From Tetrapyrgos nigripes (Eukaryota > Basidiomycota > Agaricomycetes > Agaricales > Campanellaceae), in NCBI GenBank assembly GCA_013368315.1, contig JAACJM010000316.1:1-64000 (forward strand): 64,000 nt of DNA, given 5' to 3'. The notes under the pieces are model-generated. The model was not told the DNA's origin, searched no databases, and was given only the letters and a program-made list of their open reading frames with translations. Position 1 is the first letter of the stretch; each line of letters begins with the position of its first letter. The translations under genes and the position numbers were made by a program. Of the stretch, positions 45,790-63,193 are shown one piece after another.

Positions 45790-46606
45790 CGGTGTAGCAA
45801 GTTGACCAACGAAGACGTGAGAGGACTCGGGAGTGCGCGCCGAGACACGTGTCCATTGCCTAAAATACACACAAGAGTTGTAGGCGCAGCCAAAACAGAA
45901 TGTTCATTCATCAAAGCCTGTAGGTCCAAGGGGTCCAAGGGCCTTTGTCTTTCACCGTGGAACAAAGCAAATGGCTCCTTCATCAGCAACGCCCTCCCTG
46001 ATTTCTTTTGTCATAGGAAACCTTGAGCGCTTGAGCGTCACTTCCGTTGCCAATACTACTCAAATGCATAGCATGGAGCCGTTTGGAGTACTATTCATCA
46101 TTGATTTTAGCATAGCCTTTGTTCCGGTCAACTTCGACCAGCTGAGCTCCAAGAGGCTCAAAGTCCCTGGCAGTGGACCAGTGGTCGCTGTTGAATCAAA
46201 CATAGCACTCAGGAGCTGTGCTTGAGCTCAGCCGATAGATAAGGTTACGGAGAGAGCTTTCCACGGAATGTTCGATTGGAAGGCGCCGTTGGAATCGATG
46301 TGACAGCTTGGTGTCACAGAACCCTAAACCCTGATCACGTGCAATGGGCAACCCATGCCCTTAACCCAGATCGCTTTATCACAGTGCTGCTTTTAATATA
46401 GCTTTCCTCAACACTACCATCATCTATCTCTCCACAAATCCAATCCTCAACCACCCTTGCCCTTGTAAGTCCATCGTCTTCTTCATCGTGTGCCACTAGA
46501 GTCTCATCGCGTTCCGCTCTTCAGTAATCTCTTATCATCATCGTGAGTCGTTTACGCGTCGTCGTTACGCGCCGCCGTGTACTGACGTCGATTTCTCGCC
46601 GCCTAG
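45790..46606. promoter_or_regulatory. Divergent promoter CLPTM1-family gene / 14-3-3
   Basis: 817 bp between divergent starts. The half next to the 14-3-3 gene holds a telobox-like site and a CACGTG box (listed separately), then CT-rich leader sequence. The distal half has no recognisable element. Confidence 0.45.
46321..46341. promoter_or_regulatory. Telobox-like ACCCTAAACCCT next to CACGTG
   Basis: ACCCTAAACCCT (46321-46332) contains the CCCTAA telomere-like core bound in fungi by Tbf1-class factors. It is followed four bases later by CACGTG (46336-46341), the site of Cbf1/bHLH factors. They lie about 270-285 bp upstream of the 14-3-3 start codon. Binding is inferred. Confidence 0.4.
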
Positions 46607-47532
46607 ATGCCTGAATCCCGTGAAGACTCCGTCTACCTCGCCAAGCTCGCTGAGCAGGCCGAACGCTACGAAGGTGTGTGTCATCGACTCCTTTCAAGCA
46701 GTCGCCCCTAAATCCTTTGTTACAGAGATGGTTGAGAACATGAAGCGCGTCGCCTCATCCGACCAAGAACTGACCGTTGAAGAGCGGAATCTGCTGTCTG
46801 TCGCGTACAAGAATGTCATTGGCGCCCGCCGTGCTTCGTGGCGAATCGTCTCCTCAATCGAGCAGAAGGAGGAGTCCAAGGGCAATGAAGCGCAAGTATC
46901 GATGATCAAGGGCTACAGAGAGAAGATCGAGACCGAACTCGCCAAGATCTGCGAGGACATCCTTGACGTCCTCGACAAGCACTTGATTCCTTCCGCAGCT
47001 TCTGGAGAGTCCAAGGTCTTCTACCACAAGATGTATGCGTCTTTTATCGTTATCAAACTCTCGGTTTGCTCACGCGATATTTTCAGGATGGGCGACTACC
47101 ACCGTTACCTTGCTGAGTTTGCTACCGGTGATAAGAGGAAAGACAGTGCCGACAAGTCGCTGGAGGCTTACAAGGCCGCTTCTGACGTTGCCGTCACCGA
47201 ACTCCCCCCTACACACCCCATCCGTCTCGGTCTTGCCCTCAACTTCTCCGTATTCTACTACGAAATCCTCAACAGCCCCGATCGTGCTTGCCACCTTGCC
47301 AAGCAGGCTTTCGATGACGCGATTGCTGAACTTGACACACTCTCGGAAGAGAGCTACAAGGATTCGACGCTCATCATGCAACTTCTCCGTGACAACTTGA
47401 CCTTGTGGACTTCTGACATGCAAGACTCTGGTATGTGTATGCGCTTTTGCTCGTATGATCTAAGCTAATATCATCTCAGCAGACAAACCCGCAGAGAAGG
47501 AAGAGGCGAACGATGCCCCCGCCGACGAGTAG
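46607..47532 (+). CDS. BMH1: 14-3-3 protein
   Basis: Four exons (46607-46673, 46726-47032, 47087-47430, 47480-47532) give 256 aa. All family signatures are present: the dimer interface ([21 protein letters not shown]), [28 protein letters not shown] (signature 1; Lys and Arg of the phosphopeptide pocket), [16 protein letters not shown] (pocket Arg-Tyr) and [21 protein letters not shown] (signature 2). The C-terminal tail is acidic. 14-3-3 proteins bind phosphoserine/threonine motifs and control signalling, cell cycle and metabolism in cytosol and nucleus. The last acceptor is a tandem CAGCAG at 47477-47482, allowing inclusion or loss of one Ala in the tail. The codon bias looks strong (GCC/GAG/AAG-rich), in keeping with high expression. 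Confidence 0.97.
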
Positions 47533-47854
47533 AATGTTTATATTATTGTATTCTTGATCATTGTTCTGCGCATAGTCCCCTTCCCTCCTCATCCGATAAC
47601 ATGCTTTCATCCCATCCCCTCCCTCCTCTGCCACGTCCTCCCTGGTTACTTTGCACGCGGTCCCACCTCTTTATACGACTACCTGACCCATATTGTCTTT
47701 ACTACATTGCATGGCTTTCTTATTGTGTGAGATACAAATAATCAAAAATTTTATAGTAGCTATAACAACTGGAGTGAAATATCTTGTGAAGATGAAACTG
47801 AGCCATTAGGGCAGTGTAGCATTTGTCAATGGTTCCCGACCTTCAATTGACTGC
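47533..47854. other. Spacer between 14-3-3 and BST1
   Basis: 322 bp of CT-rich and AT-rich sequence: 14-3-3 3' UTR and BST1 5' flank. Nothing else is visible. Confidence 0.45.
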
Positions 47855-50800
47855 ATGTTTACTCGATCCTTGATTGGTCTTTTTGCTCTCTTCTCGGTCT
47901 CTGTCGTTTACTTCTTTCTGTCTGCTACTCTAAATGTCGCCGATACTCTTTCTCCTCAAGGATGTCGAATGTCTTATATGTCCCCAGCGTACATTCCACA
48001 AACTGCATTTGACAGTTCATGGACAGCGTTAGCAGGGAGATACTCGCTCTTTTTGTACCGAGAAGCGGGATGGGAGTCCAACCAGGTATCTCTTATGTCC
48101 TGTTCTCATCCAGTCTTCACTCATTTCTGCAGATACATAAAGGTGTCCCAGTCCTCTTCATTCCAGGGAACGCAGGATCATTCAAGCAAGTGCGTTCAAT
48201 TGCATCGTCTGCCGCAAGACAGTATTTCCCGCGGCCGTATGATGCGTCGTTCGAATTCAAATCGCGTGGAGCAAAACCCTTGGATGTTTTTGCTGGTATG
48301 AGGCATTGTTCGTGTCAAGTGCCGTACTGAGTTTTTAAATTCTCAGTGGAATTCAACGAAGACCTTTCTGCATTCCATGGACCTACTTTGGAATCCCAGA
48401 TTGCCTACACCTCGCGAGCAATAGACTTCATTTTGTCCATGTATACGCCGAACACCTCCATCATTATCATGGGCCATTCAATGGGTGGTGTAGTTGCGAC
48501 ATCTCTTCTTCCCTCTGAAAAGATCTCAACCGTCATAACAATGTCTACACCACATACACTCCCCCCTGCACGGTTTGACCAACGTATAGACAAGATATAT
48601 GCGCATAATCGAGAAATATTAGCGCATGACCCGACACCAATTGTTTCGTTGTGTGGAGGAGCAACGGATATGATGATACCATCTGAATCGTGCATTTTAC
48701 TGCCGACGAATGGCCGGGACGCGCCATTCAGGCGCACTGTATTCTCTTCTGCTCTGGAAGGTGCTTGGACAGGTGTCGGGCACAGAGAGATGGTGTGGTG
48801 CCATCAAGTTCGTTGGCGAGTCGCTAGAGCTGCATTAGAGCTTTCGGCAGCTCAGAGTCTGTCAGAGAGGTCGACTATACTGGACAGGTGGCTGAGGGAC
48901 GGTCATAATCTTCCTCCCGTCTCTTCAGACGGAACGTCAATACATGACAATTATGAAGCTTTACCAGCTGGTATGCACATTGTGCTCAAGCAACCGACGG
49001 GATCGAGGTCGTATCTACTCCCCATACCCTCAACCAAATCATCGACCTCCCATAGATTTACTCTGTTCGTCTCGAAGGGATCTATCCCACCTGTATCGCC
49101 GCAAAACCCGAATTCTCTTCGAGTTTCGGTGGGTATATGCGCCAAAAGTCCAGGTTCCAGTGCCGATGTTTTGTTCGAGTGCGAAGCCTTACATCCCGTG
49201 ACGCATAAACTGATTCCTAATCCCGTCCCTGGTCGAGTGTTTCCCGTTCCACAAGAGGGCTCAGATGAGTCTGAAGGCGTCGTGCTTTTCGAAGTAGATG
49301 TTCCCGTAGAAGCCTCGGAGAAGTGGATTGCGGTCACAATCGAGACAGCGAGGGGCGAAGGATGGGTTGTTGGAGGATTTTCTGGTGACGATGTCCATGT
49401 CAATGATGTTCGTATGGCAGGTATGTTTTTTCTTCTCCATTCTGAGCAACACAATCTGAGTTGACACACTGTATGCAGGAATGTTATTTGGAAACTCTTT
49501 CGTTGGGTTGACCAATCCAAATGCACTACGGACGGTCGTAAAGTTTCCCAAATTATTGTCCAATACCCTGGTGGTCTACCGACTTACCCCACAGTACACA
49601 GAGACTTCGTGTAAAGGTCTGACACTTCCTGCCAGTGCACAGAGCACATACTCACTGCCTCCTTCCAGATGCTCTAATGCCACCGTTATTGATGCATACG
49701 TCTCATCCATCTGAAACACATTACTTTCCATTGACCTTTTATCACGATCATCGAGTTCTTCTACATACGCATGGGCAGGCTCCTTACGTGCCGTCGACTT
49801 CGAATGCCTCGAATGGCCTAGAGTTTGTCATCTACTCTTCCGGTAATTCTGTATGCTCTTCGTCCCTTTCTGGGTTCCATCTGAGCATTGACTGGTTGGC
49901 AACACTCGGCCGATGGCCACCGAGATATTTTACGACGATTGCCTGTTGGGCTGTGGCCATTGTATCAGTCATTTTGTTCCATCTTTTCGATGCCACTGAA
50001 AATGATCACACAGGTAATCCCATCTCTTCTCCTTGCAATGTTGTGCGCTAACTCTTATCAGCGCTGGTACCGTCACCGCAGCAATCTCTTATCACCTTTT
50101 GCCGCCAGTCTCTTCCGAAACTTTTGTTCGCGTCCTATGTGATAGCGCTCATACCGTTTCCTCCGGAGTATTTTATCGGCACCGGTGGCAATTTCACATT
50201 AGCTGCTTTGGCTCCTTTTCTCGTATTGCTTGCGACCAGTCTGGTATGCACAAGCTGGTTGCTCTTGGTGGCGATAATGTGGCCACTCGCAAAGATAACT
50301 CCCATATTTATAGGCCGGTATGTATCAGGTTCTCATGACCTCGGTGATCCGCTAACCCAACATGAATTGTAGCCAGCGGGAAGAGATTCTTAGTGCACGA
50401 AGGAGTACCCTAGTCTCCATGTGCTTCATCTTCGTTCTGGTGTTCTTCTTCATCCCATGGCAAGTGGCCTACCTCTGTTGCTGGATCATACATCTCCACA
50501 ACAGTGCCTCGAGTGGTCCTTTAGTCGCAGCTGAAGCCGCTCAAACGATGCCTGCGGAACCTGTGGCCATACCACTCCTTCGGAGGGATGGCGATGAGAA
50601 CGAAGCCCACGATGCGAACTCTCAGGAAATGACAAGTCCGAGGTCGACCCGGCAATCCCCAGCGAGTCATCAAAAATCAAGTAATGTCAATCAGAGTATG
50701 CATCTACTGTTACTGATGACTTGGTTACTTCCTCTGGCGGCACCGGTGCTGGTGGTTTGGGTGCGAACACTGGCTACAGCTGGGTTGACTACACCCTTTG

Positions 50801-51139
50801 ACGGAGACCATTTTTTCCTCAATATCGCGCCTTTCCTTGTTCTCGTAGATTTTGCCTCATGGACGAATGGCCCGATTTTCAAAAAACAAAGGCGAGTTCC
50901 CCATCTGATGTTCGAGCGTGACTTCGCGTGACTGACTTGATCTCACCAGGTTCGAGAAATACATTTCGGCCAAGTGGGTGTTTGTGGTAGTAGCAGCGAT
51001 AGCCTTTTTCATTGGGCCGAGGAAAACCTATCATGTCTTCGATGCAGCGAGAATAGCTATTGCCGTGCTTGTTGTCGTGCGCGTAGGACCGAGGTATTGG
51101 GGTGGAAGTTCCTGGACCGTTTCTACCAGACGTGGCTGA
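47855..51139 (+). CDS. BST1: GPI inositol-deacylase (BST1/PGAP1)
   Basis: Eight exons (47855-48085, 48133-48295, 48347-49420, 49479-49616, 49669-50013, 50062-50317, 50373-50891, 50950-51139) join in phase. An N-terminal signal-anchor (SLIGLFALFSVSVVYFFLSA) precedes CRMSYMSPAYI and the lipase core: PVLFIPGNAGSFKQVRS, the nucleophile in IIMGHSMGGVVA, and a His in TGVGHREMVWCHQ. The lumenal beta region ends at THYFPLTFYHDHRVLLHTHG, followed by several transmembrane helices in the C-terminal third. The enzyme removes the inositol-linked acyl chain from GPI anchors in the ER, needed for export of GPI proteins. The last intron (50892-50949) has a GC donor (AG|GCGAGT); the nearest GT at 50896 breaks the frame. 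Confidence 0.95.
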
Positions 51140-51949
51140 CACGGAGGCGTAATTTATGTACTTATGTAATCATCACGTGGCGATCAAATAGGTACGCAGA
51201 TCTCAGATTGGATTTCGGGAAGATCTCAGAGGTTGGCGCAGATGTCTTGGATGGACAAAGCGAATTACAGTGTCGTTATGCAGGTGGTTGGTGAGCTTCT
51301 GCTCTGACCGTCAGTGGTCATTGGGCTTGGAAATTTGTGGTCGGATAGGTATGTTGGTTGGAATAAGTACACGGGAGGAGTAGTATATTCACGTAAGTAG
51401 CCACCCTGCGGAGGTACTATAAGCAGTTCAACAAACGAAACACATATTGTATTAATGTGTGATAATGGTTCTGCCAGAAATATGGCAATCGGCAGGCGAG
51501 GAAGGTGCTCTGTGAGAGTGAAATGCTTCACTCTCCCTCTCGGGAAAGTTCGGTTCGGGAGGTCAGAAAGAGACTGCGAGTCCAGAATCGTTGAGAGGAC
51601 GACTCATCATCAATTTAGATGCCGACCCTGGAATCCCTAATCGGGTAATTGAGCTCACAACTTTATATGTAGCGACCACAGTGGTCTTAAAAATCAGTTA
51701 GGGCTACAGGATACAGGACACGGTCGCAAGGAGTGGTATTATGAATATCTGAAAACAATACAAGGATTGTGGCGAGGACCAGAGGGAATCTGGAGGAGAA
51801 AAAGAAGCAACAGGCGTGGGAACATCTGAATAGTAAAGGACGATGGTCCGCAAGGTTTGTCACTAACCACCAAGCAAGCACAACTCCTCAAGCCAACCGG
51901 GTCCATTGCAAATTCCCTCTAGAAAAATCTCTTCTTTTCTAGACTGACC
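51140..51949. other. 0.8 kb spacer upstream of the KDM5 gene
   Basis: It contains BST1 3' flank and the KDM5 promoter. An alternative plus frame overlapping the BST1 end (to 51294) is a shadow ORF. No repeat or RNA gene is seen. Confidence 0.45.
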
Positions 51950-58117
<6,168 letters not shown>

Positions 58118-58299
58118 GCCCGTTTATGTGGGTCTATGTTAACATCAGGTGTCAGAAAAGTCTCTTGGGTACTCATACTTTAGGTTATCATTAAGCCTTG
58201 CTCTGTTTTCGTTTCTGTACGACCAGTAATTTTCTACGCTAGACCACCAAGTTCTTTTATGGGTGTTTGTTGTATGAATAGGATCGTATGATAATACAT

Positions 58300-59790
58300 T
58301 TAGTCCACATTATTATCTTCGATATCGGCATACAAAACATTCTCGAAATCGATAATGAGCTTCAACGACTCTCTGTCCCCAGGCGGGAGGACTTGTGTTG
58401 AGTAAGAGGCATACAGATCGCTTTTACGATCTATCCACTGGAAAGAAAAACCTTCAGTCTCGGCTGACTAGAGGAAATAGAATGGTAATCACCCATGATA
58501 GGTTTGGGATTCCACCCCACATTAGGGTACCTGCTTTCCTTCGGCCAGGGGTATCCTGCAACAAGAGTAAACCGCCAAGTCCCCAGTTGTAGTCGACCTT
58601 TGATGGCAGGTCTTTCAAATAGTGATATCTCATAGGGCTCTTGTCCATCCATTCATGAAGATACTTCGGATTTGAGAGCTGCGGAGTGAACATCATTTCT
58701 ACCGTATCCTTCTTCAGCAAAACTTCGTCGTTGCGTAGAATAGAGGAAAGCAGTTTGCTGAATTCGATAGGTTTCATATAGACCCCTCCTCCTCCCGAGT
58801 CAAACTGAAGCTCGCCACTCCCCATGTGGGTTGCAGGGGTTGTCAAAGCACCGTCGACGGTCCTAGTCGTCATCTGTATCAGATTCGCTTTGAGGTCTTC
58901 TCTTTCGGAAAGATGAAAGGTTGCGTCGTCCATCCCAAGCGGACCCCAAATATTCTTGATCATGTAGCCTTGGAGTCTTCCGCATCCTCCAAGTCGCTCG
59001 ACCTGTCAAAACTTCTTTTAAGGAATGCTATATAGCAATAAAGAAACAACTTACTACAACACCTGCCCAGTCGGTCGCATAAGAATAGCCCCAACCTTCA
59101 CCTGGCTCGTATAGCAGTGGATCACCGTACGTCTCCATCTGGGGGCATATTGTAAACTAGAGCTGCAGGAGGAGGCAATCCGATGTCCCAACTCACCAGG
59201 GTTTGGTTTCCAACCCCGCCGTGTGGAGGCATCCCCATCGCTTTCCGGTATTTTTGAAGATCTTGGCTTAGGAAACTGTAGGACATGCCGTTCGAATGGG
59301 TCAAAAGCTGCCTGTATGTATATAGCAGAGCATTTAGCGTCAATACTGTGTCATAGATAGCGAAACTGCTACCTCAGAGTCATCTTGTTTCGAGCCAGCC
59401 TGGTGATTGGTTTGCCATCATCATCAAAGCCTGTCAAGATTTTTGCGTCCTTCCACTCATGCAGAACTCGAGTAATGTCTTCATCCAAGTCCACAAGACC
59501 TTTTTCGACCAGCTGCAACGCTGCGATTGACGTCATCAACTTGGTGCATGATGCAACCCAGAAAGTCGTGTCTAGGTCAACTTTAGCTGCATCAGGTTTC
59601 AAGGACTTGAATCCGAATGCTTCTTGAACTACGGGGCCTGTAAAGGTTCATATGGTATGCATAGCTCGTCCCGCAAACGTATCGACGTACCAGACTTGTT
59701 ACCGCTAAGTAACACGACTCCTGGAACGACCTGGTCTTCCCTCCCAAGCTCGCCCGTCGCCTTGCGGATTTGTGCCCTGAGCGCCTCCAT
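58300..59790 (-). CDS. Serine beta-lactamase-fold hydrolase (class C/EstB-like), copy A
   Basis: It starts at ATG 59790 (MEALRAQIRKATGELGRED) and ends at TAA 58300-58302. Several exons join in phase. The catalytic S-x-x-K is in FWVASCTKLMTS (Ser63, Lys66), a tyrosine element in GWGYSYATDWAGVV, and a third element near NWGLGGLLLLQD; DSGGGGVYMKP lies between. The beta-lactamase (PF00144-type) family includes esterases, transesterases and D-aminopeptidases, and in fungi often acts in natural-product assembly. No signal peptide is seen, so it is probably cytosolic. It is a close paralogue of the gene at 61371-62861, with long identical runs such as GLVDLDEDITRVLHEWKDA, and lies tail-to-tail with the KDM5 gene (183 bp). 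Confidence 0.9.
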
Positions 59791-60082
59791 CGTAGACAAG
59801 GGATCCTGAAGACTGTTCCCGCATCTCCAGATAACACCAAGGATACTTATATATATCTCGTCCGTCGTGCGAGTGGTTGGTAAGCGAGCTCGGTGTGGTT
59901 CTGGAAAAAAGTGTTCACAAGGTCCTTTTCTTAGGCAAACTTTGACTTTCGGCAGGCCTTTCTCTCGTCACCAGTTACAACTACGGCCTTCATTGGAGTA
60001 CTTAAAGCCACGACATGGGAACTATTAAATATTGTGCTCTCAAGTGCTACCTTTCTCGACGCGACAACTACGAAATACCAAC
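59791..60082. promoter_or_regulatory. Divergent promoter, hydrolase copy A / dioxygenase
   Basis: 292 bp shared between divergent starts, compatible with co-regulation of the two enzymes. No defined factor site was recognised. Confidence 0.4.
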
Positions 60083-61280
60083 ATGTCCAGCTCTACCGGT
60101 CCTCAGGCTTGGCTTGCCGAAGACGTCCGTCTAGATAATTCATGGATTCTGCGTTTGACATCCGAGGAAGCCAACGGCTTTCGAAACGCCCTTGTGCATG
60201 CTCGGAAGGTTAACAAACCCTTACTTGAAATGGAACAGGCGGACTATCCGCTGACCGATGCTTCTCGAAAAGCCCTTGAGCGGGCCATTGCCACTACGCA
60301 AGGCCGCTGGGGTATGTGCCTTGTCAAAGGCTTCCCGACTGATGAATGGACCGAGGAAGACATGCGCTTGGCTTACTGGGGCATGGGTCTCTACATGGGG
60401 GTAGGAAGAACACAGAATCGGGCCAGTGAGGTAAGGGAGAGTGCGCCGAGCAATCAGCTTTCCGTTGCGTAGCTCACAATGATTCTTGCAGGTCATCAGT
60501 GACGTTCGCGATACGGGATCGAGTTACAAAGTCAAAGGCGGCCGCGGATACAACACGAGTGCCGGGCTCGACTTTCACCAAGACTCCTGCGACGTTGTTG
60601 CCTTACTGTGCCGTCGAACAGCTAAATCAGGCGGCACAAGTAAAGTTATGAGCTCGATTGCCCTTCGCGACAGAGTCCAGAAATTGCGCCCAGACTTGAT
60701 CCCTGTCCTTCAGGACCCGAACTGGTTCCACAGCTATCAGAATGCTCAGGATCCTTCCCAACCACCATATTATCGCTGCCCCATTTTCGGTAATGACTCC
60801 AAGGTCTTCTGCGCACGAACGAATCGCAAGAACACAATCGCTGCTCAGAATGACTTCCCCGAGGTCCCTCGTCTCACACCCAAGCAGCAGGAGGCTCTAC
60901 ACCTCCTCGACGAGATTATGCCAAGCGACGAGTTTTGTTACTCTATGGAGCTTGAGCGAGGAGACATGCAACTCCTTAATAGCCTTGTCACCCTTCATTC
61001 GCGTACGCCGTTTGAGGATTTCGAGTACCCTGATGCGAAACGCCATCTCATGCGCCTCTGGATGTCAATTCCAACATCTCAGCCGCTGCCGGCGGCTTGG
61101 GCCGAGTACTGGGGAGATGTTAGGGCGGGTGCAGTTCGTGGTGGTGTACGAGGCAGCTCTATCACGCCAGAGTTTCTGGCATACGAAGAACGTCATGCAG
61201 AAACTATGGGCATGCCCTTCACACCTTGGAAACCTCTCATTGCTCGGGAAGATATGGCAAAGATCATGGCAGCCCACTGA
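60083..61280 (+). CDS. TauD/TfdA-type Fe(II)/2-oxoglutarate dioxygenase
   Basis: Two exons (60083-60430, 60492-61280) give 378 aa. The start is ATG 60083 (MSSSTGPQAWLAEDVRLDNS). The double-stranded beta-helix core has the H-x-D motif in LDFHQDSCD (His145, Asp147), the distal histidine in NSLVTLHSRTPFEDF (His285) and the 2-oxoglutarate-binding Arg in KRHLMRLWMSI. GGTSKVMSS is the usual strand after the HxD motif. Enzymes of this family oxidise small substrates such as taurine, sulfonates, carnitine precursors and natural-product intermediates; the substrate here is unknown. It sits between two minus-strand beta-lactamase-like genes, head-to-head with copy A across 292 bp and tail-to-tail with copy B across 90 bp. 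Confidence 0.92.
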
Positions 61281-61370
61281 ACTCAGTATTAGGAGGCTGA
61301 GCAAAGCGTCGGACTGTTATGAGAGGATAAGAATGTTGTTGATTCCATATGCAGATTGTTACGAATGTAG

Positions 61371-62861
61371 TTACTTCTGAGCAAATTCTTTGTACACGGC
61401 TTCTTCGAAATGAGAGAATATGTCGGTAGTAGGTACGTCACCGAAGGGGACGATCTGGGTGGCATACATCCCGTAGACGTTGCTCGCAGGATCAATCCAC
61501 TATAATAATATCAGTATCAGTCATATTCACAAGGCAACTTTGTAAAATACGCACCCAGAACAAGTTTGGCAGCCCACCCCAGGATAAAGTCCCTTTCTTC
61601 CTTTTGCCTGCCGTATCTTCCGTGATGAGGATTCCCCCGAAACCCCAATTCCATTGAAGGTCTGGGGAATGCGCGTGTAGCATAGTATAGCTGACGGGAT
61701 AAGGAGTAATCTTGAGAGTAGCTCTCAGATATTTCGGATCCGGAAGTTGCGGTGTGAACATCATGTCGACCGTTTCCTTCTTGAGCACAAGCCCATCGTT
61801 TCGCAGCAACGACGCTAGCAACTTGGTGTAATCAGATGGTTTGGTGTAGAGCCCACCTCCTCCAGCGTCGTATTTGTAAGTGTAAGGCTTCATGAAGAAA
61901 TCGGGTTCTACTTTCAATTGGCCGGTTTCGTCCCTGATAAGTAGTTCGACTAGGTTGGAGCGAACCTCTTCGCGTTCGTCGAGACGGAAAGTGGTAGCAG
62001 TCATACCAAGTGGTTCCCAGATGTTCTTGGACATATAATCTCCCAGTCTGCCATGTCCACCAAGACGCTCCACCTGGCAAACCATCATCGATATCGAAGA
62101 TAGTTTTGCTAGCTACAAACATTACTTACCACTACACCTGCCCAGTCAATGGAATATGAATATTCCCATCCTTCACCGGGTTCGTAGATCAACGGGACTA
62201 CACTCATTTCGGCCTACCACAGCAGGCTCGTCAGGATGAACAAGATGCTGAAGAGGCAAAAGTACACACCAATGTCTGCCCAGTTCCAGGAGGAATAGCA
62301 GGAAGCCCCACAGCTTCACGATATTTCTGTATGACCGGAGACAGGAAATCATAGCTCATACCAGCCGAGTGGGTCAATAACTGCCTGCGTAGAGATCTAG
62401 GTTAGCTTCAATCCAGGACGAAAACTCCACGAAAGCCATACCTCAGGGTCATCTTATTCTTGGCCGGTTTCGTGATAGGTTTGCCATTGTCATCGAAACC
62501 AGTCAGGACTGTGGCATCTTTCCACTCATGAAGAACGCGTGTTATGTCCTCGTCAAGATCGACAAGTCCTCGCTCTACAATCTGCAATGTCGCGACAGTT
62601 GTCATCATCTTCGTACATGATGCGACCCAGAACGTGCTATTGAAGTCGACCGGGACAGAATCTTGAGCGAGATGCTTGAAGCCATGCGTTTCTTCGAGGA
62701 AAGCACCTGGAAGACAATGAGAAGGAGTTCGCCTAGTTCAACAAGCAGTGAACACATTTACCAGACTTGTTCCCAGCCATCAGAACGGCGGCGACGACGT
62801 TCTGCTTTTCTCTGCCTTGCTCTCCAGTTGCAGTCGCTATTTCTGATCGAATCGACTCCAT
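61371..62861 (-). CDS. Serine beta-lactamase-fold hydrolase (class C/EstB-like), copy B
   Basis: It starts at ATG 62861 (MESIRSEIATATGEQGREKQ) and ends at TAA 61371-61373 after a short C-terminal exon (WIDPASNVYGMYATQIVPFG). Its exon layout mirrors copy A. S-x-x-K is in FWVASCTKMMTT and the tyrosine element in GWEYSYSIDWAGVV. DAGGGGLYTKPSDYTKLLASLL, MMFTPQLPDPKYL and NWGFGGILITEDTAGKRKKG correspond to copy A segments. Both copies are full length with active-site residues intact, so neither is a pseudogene. The two arose by duplication, and the dioxygenase now lies between them. Substrate is unknown; hydrolysis or transfer of an ester or amide is expected. Confidence 0.9.
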
Positions 62862-63193
62862 GATCGGACGCAAAAATGTCGATGGTGGTCGATGTTGGGT
62901 CGATGTACTCTTCTTTTATAGTCTGATGATATTAGACGACTACACCGAAGTTAGTAGTATATTGTAACCGTCTTACTAAGGAGGGCTATCTTCGTCATGG
63001 ATATCATGGATATCCGAATCACAGCAGAACTGAATAGTATTTTTGCGTAAACCGATTATCCGATAGGGCGATCCTCCCAATCCCAGGCTTCAACGACAGA
63101 ATGACGAGTATAGGCCCATATAGAGACGTAGCGAGAATTTCAGACGTTCTAGTGAGCGCAGGCTGCGTGGCACGACTAGGACACGACAGCCAT
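62862..63193. other. Upstream flank of hydrolase copy B
   Basis: 332 bp with no gene. An ATGGATATC direct doublet occurs near 62996-63013. The nested transposons begin immediately after. Confidence 0.4.

Noticed and set aside
50974..51294. 106-aa plus ORF overlapping the BST1 end
   Set aside because: It uses a different frame. The BST1 frame encodes a transmembrane helix (WVFVVVAAIAFFIG) and ends at 51139.
58300..62861. Horizontal transfer of the beta-lactamase-like genes from bacteria
   Set aside because: Both genes have several short fungal introns at matching positions, and such genes are common in fungi; nothing in base usage points to recent transfer.
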